From Verrucomicrobiota bacterium (GTDB lineage Bacteria > Verrucomicrobiota > Verrucomicrobiia > Verrucomicrobiales > Akkermansiaceae), in NCBI GenBank assembly GCA_009885905.1, contig VFJU01000550.1:1-5328 (forward strand): a stretch of 5,328 bases of DNA, read 5' to 3'. Shown here in pieces: positions 1-5,328 of the stretch. The notes under the pieces were generated by a model, which saw only the letters and a program-made list of their open reading frames with translations, had not been told where the DNA came from and made no database searches. Position 1 is the stretch's first letter; every line of letters begins with the position of its first letter. The position numbers and the translations under genes were made by a program.

Positions 1-338
1 AAACCGGTCTGGATGAAACTGGCGGCGACGGGCTGGGAAATGAATCACGCCACGTTAGCTACGACGCCAGTCTAGAGGAATTCCACACGAATTCTCTGGC
101 ACCGTTCAAACCACTGGTGCCACTGGTAAATTTTCTGCTAATATAATGTTAAAATCAGGCACCGGACCGAATCAAACGGCCAAGTAAGGCCAACACGCCA
201 ATGTTGAATTTTTAGATCAAACGTCCGATATACCCCCCAAGAAAATCATAAATTCTGCATATTTAGCGAATTATCCAATTATTTTAGTTGATATACCTTA
301 ATAATTTAATAAACCTTATTAAGAAATTCGGCACCGCG
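1..338. other. Non-coding left region with hairpins and a possible gene relic
   Basis: I can support no intact gene here. All three plus frames running in from the left edge stop early: frame 1 at the TAG at 73-75, frame 2 at an early TGA and again at 56-58, frame 3 at about 147-149. One of these could be the tail of a gene lying to the left, but none gives a recognisable C-terminus. Composition shifts from GC-rich (about 1-125) to AT-rich (about 126-330). Frame 2 from 59 to 298 reads like protein with a single interrupting TAA at 185-187, which could be a decayed gene or chance. The heptamer GGCACCG occurs three times (98, 158, 330). A TATAAT hexamer at 142-147 has no matching -35 box. The region probably also carries the promoter of the prepilin gene, which I cannot pinpoint. 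Confidence 0.5.
74..122. other. Two adjacent inverted repeats (candidate hairpins)
   Basis: The first arm pair is AGAGGAATTC (74-83) with GAATTCTCT (89-97). It forms about nine base pairs with one bulged G around a five-base CACAC loop, and it contains two GAATTC sites. Directly next to it, TGGCACC (97-103) pairs with GGTGCCA (116-122) in seven perfect base pairs around a 12-base loop. Neither is followed at once by a T tract; the nearest T run is at 131-134. They could be the transcription end of a gene to the left, a structured leader, or chance. Confidence 0.3.
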
Positions 339-803
339 ATGCGATTCAAATCTAAAATGCACTCCTCGATGAGCCACACCGGTCGTCTTCGCGGCAACTC
401 ACGTCTGCACCGCTCTTCCTCGGGCGTGACCATTTTGGAACTGACCGTGGTGATCGCGGTTCTCTTGTCATTGGTTTTGATCCTTTTCATCGCAGCGCGA
501 ACATGGAAACGAGGCTCAGACAGAGCGATGTGCATTCTCAATATTCAGAATGTCCAAAAAGGCGTTCGTGGATACTCGAATTTATATGGGATTCTAGAGG
601 GTGGAACCGTTATCAATCTCAAGAACCAAGTGATCGGCATGGGACGCTTCATGGAGATGCTACCCATCTGCCCAAGCAATGGAACTTATGCCTACGGTCA
701 GGCATCTGGCGTCGATGTGATCCCCCCTCTAGGCGTGCTTTATTTGAAGTGCGATCTTGAAGTTCCGAATGGTCACGTTTTGACCAACCCCGACGAGTGG
801 TGA
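339..803 (+). CDS. Type IV prepilin / type II secretion pseudopilin-like protein
   Basis: This is a 154-residue inner-membrane protein of the prepilin class, probably processed by a prepilin peptidase and assembled into a pilus or pseudopilus. A basic leader of about 29 residues ends in SSSG, followed by VTILE, so the cleavage glycine is residue 29 and the conserved Glu+5 is residue 34. A hydrophobic helix (about 30-53) follows, then a helix-like stretch with RAMCILNIQNVQKGVRGY. The C-terminal part has LPICPSNGTYAYG (Cys111), a second Cys138 and GHVL. That layout resembles the short, single-gene prepilins that occur in many divergent copies in Verrucomicrobiota and Planctomycetota; this is from memory of the family. 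I chose ATG 339 over the in-frame TTG at 288 because the extra 17 codons are AT-rich and unlike coding sequence. ATGs at 357 and 369 are also possible. No clear Shine-Dalgarno is seen. No pilus or secretion genes lie nearby, so its partner machinery is unknown. Confidence 0.85.
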   Translation: MRFKSKMHSSMSHTGRLRGNSRLHRSSSGVTILELTVVIAVLLSLVLILFIAARTWKRGSDRAMCILNIQNVQKGVRGYSNLYGILEGGTVINLKNQVIGMGRFMEMLPICPSNGTYAYGQASGVDVIPPLGVLYLKCDLEVPNGHVLTNPDEW

Positions 804-966
804 CCGACGCGATTGCGTAGGTTGTCGGGTGCCAGATTTTATGCTTTCTTAGCTACATCGCTTTCCAGTCCACACCGTGATTCTGAGATCCGGAGTTGGG
901 CCCCCCAGCATAGTGTGTAGCTGCTCCGATCGCCTAAAGTGATCGGGGCGGCGGTTGGGACTCCCC
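804..966. other. Convergent intergenic region
   Basis: These 163 bases lie between the stop of the plus-strand prepilin gene and the stop of the minus-strand RluE gene. Just past the prepilin stop, CCGAC (804-808) can pair with GTCGG (824-828), and a short T-rich run begins at 837. This makes a weak terminator candidate for the prepilin gene. The main structure is the hairpin at 920-952, listed separately. No open reading frame of note is visible. Confidence 0.5.
920..952. terminator. Strong hairpin between convergent genes, possible terminator
   Basis: Positions 920-931 and 941-952 form a 12-bp stem, ten Watson-Crick pairs and two G-T pairs reading the plus strand, with the core CCGATC/GATCGG closing a nine-base loop. 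On the minus strand it begins 15 bases past the rluE-like stop, where a terminator is expected. Neither strand shows the T tract of a classic intrinsic terminator. It may therefore be a Rho-type or bidirectional stop, a 3'-end stabilising stem, or only a structured spacer. Confidence 0.4.
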
Positions 967-1539
967 TCACCGCTTCTGCCAAATTCGACGAATTTTTTCC
1001 GGCGTCAATTCTTGCCAAGTTCCTAGCGGTATTTCTTCCAAGGCAAGCTGACCTATCGCCGTGCGAATTAGACGCAAAGTAGGAAATCCAACCGCAGCGG
1101 TCATTCTTCTAACTTGCCGGTTTTTTCCTTCAATCAATCGTAATTCTAACCACGCCGTCGGGATGCTCTGACGGAATCGCACAGGTGGATTTCTAGGTTC
1201 TACATCTGGCGCTGTCGTGAGAACTCGCGCCGCACAGGGCAAGGTCCGATGTCCCTGAATGACGAGTCCACCCCGCCTCAGTTGATCCAATGCCTCATCC
1301 GTGGGCACTCCTTCAACTTGTGTTAGATAAGTTCGAGGGTGCGCGGTCTTAGGTTCGAGCAAGCGGTTATTGAATCCAGGTTCATCGCTGAGCAGTAATA
1401 GGCCTTCCGAATCCATGTCCAACCGCCCAACAGGGTAGACCTCTGCCGGAAAACCAAAATCCGCAAGAGTTCGCTGGTCGACTTGGTCAGGAGTAAACTG
1501 ACAAAGGACACCGTAGGGCTTATGAAATCCGATCACCAT
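967..1539 (-). CDS. rluE: 23S rRNA pseudouridine synthase, RluE type (RsuA family)
   Basis: This 190-residue cytoplasmic enzyme should isomerise a uridine to pseudouridine in 23S rRNA; E. coli RluE acts at U2457. The sequence opens directly with the catalytic fold (FHKPYGVLCQFT, about 5-16) and has no N-terminal S4 RNA-binding domain, as in RluE. The signature GRLDMDSEGLLLLS holds the catalytic aspartate at residue 41. Further RluE-like blocks are YLTQVEGVPT (71-80), PRNPPVR (115-121), SIPTAWLELRLIEGKNRQVRRM (125-146, quoted in part) and VGFPTLRLIRTAIG (150-163). The protein is slightly shorter than the E. coli enzyme (217 residues) because it lacks a long basic N-terminal extension. It starts at ATG 1539, 25 bases after the stop of the small gene upstream, so the two are probably co-transcribed. 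Only a weak GAG precedes the start. The exact target uridine is inferred from homology, not seen. Confidence 0.93.
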   Translation of the reverse strand: MVIGFHKPYGVLCQFTPDQVDQRTLADFGFPAEVYPVGRLDMDSEGLLLLSDEPGFNNRLLEPKTAHPRTYLTQVEGVPTDEALDQLRRGGLVIQGHRTLPCAARVLTTAPDVEPRNPPVRFRQSIPTAWLELRLIEGKNRQVRRMTAAVGFPTLRLIRTAIGQLALEEIPLGTWQELTPEKIRRIWQKR

Positions 1540-1564
1540 GAGTCATCGCTCTGGCAAAACTTGT

Positions 1565-1897
1565 TCAATCATTTTCTAACTGAAAAGATTTGCGTAAATA
1601 CTTACAGCGAAAAGGTTGACCCGAATCGTTAGGTTTCCACCCGTTCGCATTTCCGAAATCGATGGCCGCAGTCACCATGTCGTAACTCACCACCCGAGGC
1701 AATTCCGCCGTGAGTATCTGACCATCGACCGGAGCACTGGCCTCGATCACCAACTCGTTCACCCCGCGCCGATTCTGCATAATCCAACGATACTGAACAT
1801 CACGGTGGTTGATTACTTTGTAGCCTTTTTGTGGAGGGGGCATTTGAGGAAATTTAGTTTTAGAAGCGAACGAAAACGTAAGTTGCACCAATCTCAC
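1565..1897 (-). CDS. Small conserved-looking hypothetical protein upstream of rluE
   Basis: This is a predicted 110-residue soluble protein with no signal peptide, membrane segment or cysteine cluster. I do not recognise a named family. The body, from PPPQKGYKV to the end, looks like one small alpha/beta domain: a KVINHRDVQYRWIM strand, NELVIEASAPVDGQILTAELPR strands (quoted in part), a VVSYDMVTAAIDFG helix, then an NGWKPNDSGQPFRCKYLRKSF tail rich in basic and aromatic residues. Such a tail could contact nucleic acid, but that is speculation. The long form begins at GTG 1897. An in-frame ATG at 1843 would give 92 residues starting MPPPQKGYK and may be the true start, because the first 18 residues look less constrained. 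Neither start has a clear Shine-Dalgarno. The gene lies 43 bases after YHYH gene A and 25 bases before rluE, on the same strand. An overlapping plus-strand reading frame is histidine- and arginine-rich and looks like a shadow. Confidence 0.7.
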   Translation of the reverse strand: MRLVQLTFSFASKTKFPQMPPPQKGYKVINHRDVQYRWIMQNRRGVNELVIEASAPVDGQILTAELPRVVSYDMVTAAIDFGNANGWKPNDSGQPFRCKYLRKSFQLEND

Positions 1898-1940
1898 CGC
1901 ATTGAGAATGCTTAACTTGAAATTTCACCCACGGATCTGC

Positions 1941-3521
1941 TCACTGTCCCGTGTACGCGGGATCGTAAGTCGCCAGACTGGTACGCTTGATCCTGTAAAA
2001 ACGATTGGGATGTAAGAACGATGCACCGGTCTCCTTGAAACGGGTCTGAATCGCATTCGATGCAGCAGGTTTCGCAGCGCTGAGGATGCTCCACGCCTGC
2101 AAAGTGTCAGACGCATCAACCTGATACGTCCCACCTTCGACGCTGCTCCACGTCAACGTCACTTCTCCCGTACTGGAATTCACCGCCGGGGCTTCCATAA
2201 CCTCACGCGTACTCGGACCACCCGTGTAGAGGATCGTGACTGTTTCTGTAATATTTCCATTCATAACGCGCCCACCTGTGGTGCTGCCATGCCAATAACG
2301 ACCGATGGAAAATGGAAAAGCAGGTACACCACTCGAGTCTACCGGGATGAAATACGCATACGTGCCCCCCGGAAAATCAGGTGTGACGCAGGTTCGACCG
2401 TTCGGCTTGTCGAGGTCGTAGTCCACGCCTTGCTGATAGTTGAGTCCACCTGATTTAACCCGATCACCCAGGAAATCAAAGTCTTCGGCATACCAACCAA
2501 TCGGAAAACTATCTGAAACATTCGGCCCGTAACTGTTAGTAGGCAATATGTAGTCGGTTGTCGCAAGTGCCGTGGTGAACGTGTGAAATAATGCCGCCCA
2601 TGGTGCCAAAGAATGCCGTCCTTGGGTGGTCAAATTGGTGGTACCATAAAGTCCATTGCGCGGCACGTGCCCTGAAACCATTCTACGGATAGGACTAGTG
2701 GCATCCATCGCAACCGAATACCCATAAGGTCCATAAATAGGATAACCGTCATAAGCCCAACCCACTATCGGAGAATGATGAAGGCCGATCGTGTTTTCCG
2801 TATAAGTTTCTGTCCTTACACCCGTGGTAGGATGGATGCTGACCGAATAAGTTAGATTGTCGCCGAGTTGGTAGCGAAGAGCACGCGGATTGGCGTGATA
2901 ATGGTACCCACCATCTGGGGCAGGATGCCCGAACCCAGCATCTAGAATAGGCCCCTCAGCACCCGTCGCGTTACGAATCCAAACATCACTCTGATTGCCG
3001 GGAATTCCCCCTGTCGTCACGCCCGCATCTTTTCCCAATGCTGTGTCGTACCCTTGCCCATCACCCAAATTGGCGATGGTCACTCCATTCACCAACACAC
3101 CCACAGGTCCTTGCCCAACCTGGTTTGCCACTTGATTTGGAAGAGCAAGCGGACTGGGTGTGCGTGGAATCTTGGAGGTGAGCGAGCGCCTTGTAGGCCA
3201 TAACCCATTCACCGTCGTTTTGGAATATTCCTTATACCAAGGACCCATCGGGTGACTTGCTAGATCAGCAGAACGAACATAAACAAAGTTGTTAGAATAG
3301 AGAATTTGCTGGACATCAGCATACGCCGAAACCGCCTGTATTGGACTAGCATTATTTTTAGGAATACCCACACCAGGCCACGTGCTTACGGGTTCAGTGC
3401 TCGTGGTCTGAGTGACACGAGCGTATTTGGCAGAATTCATCGTCATCCACGACGTCAGACGTGGGTCGGCATGTGAAGCAAGGGTGCCCGCAATGAAAAG
3501 GGTTAGTAAATAGAGCCTCAC
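1941..3521 (-). CDS. Secreted YHYH-domain protein A (tandem paralogue)
   Basis: This is a 526-residue exported protein of the uncharacterised YHYH family (Pfam YHYH). A short signal peptide (RLYLLTLFIAGTLASHA) probably ends near residue 18, just before the conserved LTSW motif. The YHYH domain covers roughly residues 20-430. It has GFGH (196-199), the name-giving YHYH (206-209), ALRYQLGDN (214-222), HHSPI.GW (248-255), YDGYPIYGPYGY (257-268), RNGLYGTTNLT (288-298) and NGRTCVTPDFPGGTYAYF (374-391). The clustered histidines suggest metal binding, which is an inference. Residues about 444-513 are a beta domain (TLTWSSVEGGTYQV ... NRFYRIKR) typical of exported Verrucomicrobiota proteins, perhaps for attachment or sorting. 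A 13-residue tail (TSLATYDPAYTGQ) extends past the end of its paralogue. The start is GTG 3521, with no Shine-Dalgarno, 42 bases after the stop of paralogue B and in the same frame. Enzymatic role, if any, is unknown. Confidence 0.88.
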   Translation of the reverse strand: MRLYLLTLFIAGTLASHADPRLTSWMTMNSAKYARVTQTTSTEPVSTWPGVGIPKNNASPIQAVSAYADVQQILYSNNFVYVRSADLASHPMGPWYKEYSKTTVNGLWPTRRSLTSKIPRTPSPLALPNQVANQVGQGPVGVLVNGVTIANLGDGQGYDTALGKDAGVTTGGIPGNQSDVWIRNATGAEGPILDAGFGHPAPDGGYHYHANPRALRYQLGDNLTYSVSIHPTTGVRTETYTENTIGLHHSPIVGWAYDGYPIYGPYGYSVAMDATSPIRRMVSGHVPRNGLYGTTNLTTQGRHSLAPWAALFHTFTTALATTDYILPTNSYGPNVSDSFPIGWYAEDFDFLGDRVKSGGLNYQQGVDYDLDKPNGRTCVTPDFPGGTYAYFIPVDSSGVPAFPFSIGRYWHGSTTGGRVMNGNITETVTILYTGGPSTREVMEAPAVNSSTGEVTLTWSSVEGGTYQVDASDTLQAWSILSAAKPAASNAIQTRFKETGASFLHPNRFYRIKRTSLATYDPAYTGQ

Positions 3522-3563
3522 GAATTGATGAAATAAATTGAACCGCCAGATAAGCCAGAAATG

Positions 3564-5195
3564 TTAGTTTCTTTTCACACGATAAAAACGCTTCGAATTC
3601 GATGGCGAAGAAGCCACGTCAATAAACGACGTTTGCGTGACGACGTTTGCTGGCGCGGGTAATATCGTATTCACCGCAGCAGGTAAGGCCGAACTTAACG
3701 TCGTCCATGTTTGGAGATTGGTGGAAGCCTCCACTCGGTAAGTCCCCCCCTCGACGCTACTCCATGTGAGGGTGACATTGCCGGTCGAGGAGTTAACAGT
3801 CGGTGCACTCATCACCTCCTTGGCATTCAAACCACCACCGTTAAACAACTCAGTCACACCGGTCGTGGGCACCGTTACGTTCATACTCGTCCCTGACCTG
3901 GTACCATAATATTGCTTCCCTAACATGTAAGGAAATACCGGAAGACCATTGGCGTCAATGGTGACAAAGTAGGCATAAGTGCCACTTGGAAATTCTGGCG
4001 TCACGCAAGTCCGACCGTTGTATTGATCAAGGTCGAAAGTCCCTGTAAATCCCTGAGTTTGCCCACGGTCACCCAGAAAATCGTAGTCACCGATATAGCG
4101 ACCCCTTGAGTAGGTGGTAGCCCCATTCGTATAAGAAGTGGCAGGGCCGTAGAGGCTTGCCGTGGCGAGTATGTAATCTCCATTGGAGTAGCCAGAACCT
4201 ATTCCAGTGTAGTTTGCTAAGGTGGCAAAGCCCTCTGCTATCGCCGCCCATTTTGGTAGCGTCGTGCGACCGGTAATGGCGATGTTGGTCGTTCCATTCA
4301 GGCCATTCCGAAGCACGAAACCGCTGCGCATTCTAGTCACTGCGCTGGTGGAATCAAGCGGCTTTGAATATCCATATGGACCATAAATAGGAAAGCCATC
4401 ATAACTCCATCCCAAGATCGGTGAGTGGTGAATGTTAGAATAGTCTTCCGTGTAATTGTAGGTGTGATTGACGGAGTCGTAGGTCGCCTGCATGTTGTCT
4501 CCGAGTTGATAACGCAAAGCCTTCGGTTCCGCATGGTAGTGGTATTGGCCATTGATGCCGGGTTGATGCCCAAACCCCGGATCGAATGTCACCACCTCCA
4601 CCGCAAGAGCGTCACGCCACCATGGGTGCGTCGAATTCGTTTGACCCATTGAGTCGCTACCCGTCACCGCGGGCGATGAAGCGGTCTGCACAAATCCGAA
4701 AGCATCGCCGAGATCATAAATGACCACGCCATTCACCATCACCCCGATCGGACCGCCTCCGTGGACGGCTTTAGCCACGGGAACTGCTCCAGGAGTTAAA
4801 GGCAACTGGATCGTGAAATTCTGCGTCACTGGCCAAAAGCCAAAAAGATTCGTTCCGTTGGTCAGGAAAGGTCCCATCGTGTAAGAAGCCAGTCCACTTG
4901 AGTTGATGTAAACATTCGTGGAAGTGTAGCGAATTCTCTGAACATCGGCATAAACGGGCACCGTTTGCGCAAGACCACCGTTGTTATTGTTGGTGATCCC
5001 TGCGCTCGGCCACACCGTGACAGGCGTGGTGTTCACCGTTGGAGTCGAGGTGCTTTTCGTCTGAATCACTCGAGCCAGCACCGAAGAATTCTCGGTGAAC
5101 CACGAGGTAAGAATCGGGGCAGCCTTGGCAAATCCTCCGAGAATAAAAACCAACAAGCCTACCGACCAACAGCCACGAAACGCTAAATATTTCAT
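3564..5195 (-). CDS. Secreted YHYH-domain protein B (tandem paralogue)
   Basis: This is a 543-residue exported YHYH-family protein and the first gene of the minus-strand cluster. The signal peptide is MKYLAFRGCW, a hydrophobic core SVGLLVFILGGF, then AKA with likely cleavage before APILTSW (about residue 25/26). Domain order matches protein A: GFGH (207-210), YHYH (218-221), ALRYQLGDN (226-234), HHSPILGW (256-263), YDGFPIYGPYGY (265-276), RNGLNGTTN (296-304), DYDFLGDR (370-377) and NGRTCVTPEFPSGTYAYF (393-410). The C-terminal beta domain (about 464-543) ends in RFYRVKRN at the stop. B has an extra Gly/Ser/Asn/Tyr-rich insertion around 328-366 relative to A. It also keeps HPWWRDALAVEVVTFDPGFGH (189-209, quoted in two overlapping parts of the domain), where A has a diverged stretch. 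The start is ATG 5195, without a Shine-Dalgarno, in an AT-rich leader. Family function is not established; an extracellular metal-binding role is my inference. Confidence 0.9.
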   Translation of the reverse strand: MKYLAFRGCWSVGLLVFILGGFAKAAPILTSWFTENSSVLARVIQTKSTSTPTVNTTPVTVWPSAGITNNNNGGLAQTVPVYADVQRIRYTSTNVYINSSGLASYTMGPFLTNGTNLFGFWPVTQNFTIQLPLTPGAVPVAKAVHGGGPIGVMVNGVVIYDLGDAFGFVQTASSPAVTGSDSMGQTNSTHPWWRDALAVEVVTFDPGFGHQPGINGQYHYHAEPKALRYQLGDNMQATYDSVNHTYNYTEDYSNIHHSPILGWSYDGFPIYGPYGYSKPLDSTSAVTRMRSGFVLRNGLNGTTNIAITGRTTLPKWAAIAEGFATLANYTGIGSGYSNGDYILATASLYGPATSYTNGATTYSRGRYIGDYDFLGDRGQTQGFTGTFDLDQYNGRTCVTPEFPSGTYAYFVTIDANGLPVFPYMLGKQYYGTRSGTSMNVTVPTTGVTELFNGGGLNAKEVMSAPTVNSSTGNVTLTWSSVEGGTYRVEASTNLQTWTTLSSALPAAVNTILPAPANVVTQTSFIDVASSPSNSKRFYRVKRN

Positions 5196-5328
5196 ATTAC
5201 TAACATGGGAGTCTAATTTAAAATGATGATCGCAAATCAGATTTGATGACAGACGTTATCAAAAATAGCCGATGAATCAAGCGACCATTATTATACCCAC
5301 GAAACCCCCTCGCACCAGAAAAGTTGCT
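5196..5328 (-). promoter_or_regulatory. Probable promoter/leader region of the YHYH gene cluster
   Basis: The minus strand has a perfect TATAAT at 5295-5290, about 95 bases before the start of gene B. The -35 position at 17-base spacing is CTGGTG, a poor match, so a sigma-70 promoter is only tentative. Downstream, in the would-be leader, are a palindrome AAATCAGATTT (5234-5244) and an inverted repeat TTTGAT (5242-5247) / ATCAAA (5258-5263). These overlap slightly and could bind a regulator or be chance in AT-rich DNA. No coding sequence is seen in this stretch. Confidence 0.3.

Noticed and set aside
142..147. TATAAT as a promoter for the prepilin gene
   Set aside because: No -35-like hexamer lies 16-18 bases upstream, it is almost 200 bases before the start, and the region is AT-rich enough for a chance match.
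284..541. Minus-strand 85-codon frame over the prepilin start
   Set aside because: It is antisense to the prepilin leader and transmembrane segment, which are clearly real, and its product is basic and featureless.
503..760. Plus-strand frame inside the prepilin gene
   Set aside because: It overlaps the prepilin C-terminal part in another frame and gives a low-complexity, Arg- and Trp-rich product with no motif.
1616..1915. Plus-strand 99-codon reading frame overlapping the small minus-strand gene
   Set aside because: Its product is loaded with His and Arg in no domain-like pattern, it is antisense to a more natural protein, and it has no start signal. It is most likely a shadow of the minus-strand frame.
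1948..1961. Palindrome CCCGTGTACGCGGG near the end of YHYH gene A as a terminator
   Set aside because: It lies inside the coding sequence before the stop, has only a two-base loop if fully paired, and is not followed by a T tract.
2109..3797. Recent duplication or gene conversion between the YHYH paralogues
   Set aside because: Even in the most conserved protein block most codons differ, so the copies have been diverging for a long time.
4425..4652. Frames antisense or out of frame to the YHYH genes, such as 4425-4652, 4965-5186, 4337-4573 and 2339-2566
   Set aside because: All lie wholly inside long, clearly coding YHYH genes and show no domain or start signal of their own.

Overview
The window most likely comes from a chromosome of the Verrucomicrobiota, or a close relative in the PVC group, of intermediate GC content. 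This is an inference. It rests on a one-off type IV prepilin-like protein with a long basic leader and a CP..GTYxYG...C...GH tail. It also rests on two secreted YHYH proteins ending in the small beta domain (TWSSVxGxTYxVxxSxxLxxW...RFYRV) that is common on exported proteins of that phylum. None of the five gene starts has a convincing Shine-Dalgarno sequence.

Layout. Positions 1-338 hold no gene I can support. The stretch has two back-to-back hairpins near the left edge, then an AT-rich part with a protein-like but stop-interrupted reading frame. A plus-strand prepilin/pseudopilin-like gene follows (339-803). A 163-base convergent intergenic region with a 12-bp-stem hairpin (920-952) separates it from four minus-strand genes. 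Read in their own direction these are YHYH protein B (5195-3564), YHYH protein A (3521-1941), a small conserved-looking protein of unknown function (1897-1565) and an RluE-type 23S rRNA pseudouridine synthase (1539-967). Gaps between the four are 42, 43 and 25 bases with no obvious internal terminator, so they could be one transcript. Positions 5196-5328 upstream of gene B carry a perfect TATAAT hexamer and small inverted repeats, and are probably its promoter region.

How they may work together. The two YHYH proteins are tandem paralogues with signal peptides and shared histidine-rich motifs (GFGH, YHYH, HHSP), so they probably act outside the cytoplasm, perhaps binding metal; their function is unknown. 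Their C-terminal block is nearly identical in protein but very different in codons, so the duplication is old and kept by selection. The small protein and the RluE homologue are a cytoplasmic pair with no evident link to the YHYH proteins. The prepilin is on the opposite strand and looks independent. The main items of interest are the retained YHYH tandem and the uncharacterised small protein next to rluE. I see no CRISPR, tRNA, rRNA, transposase or phage genes.
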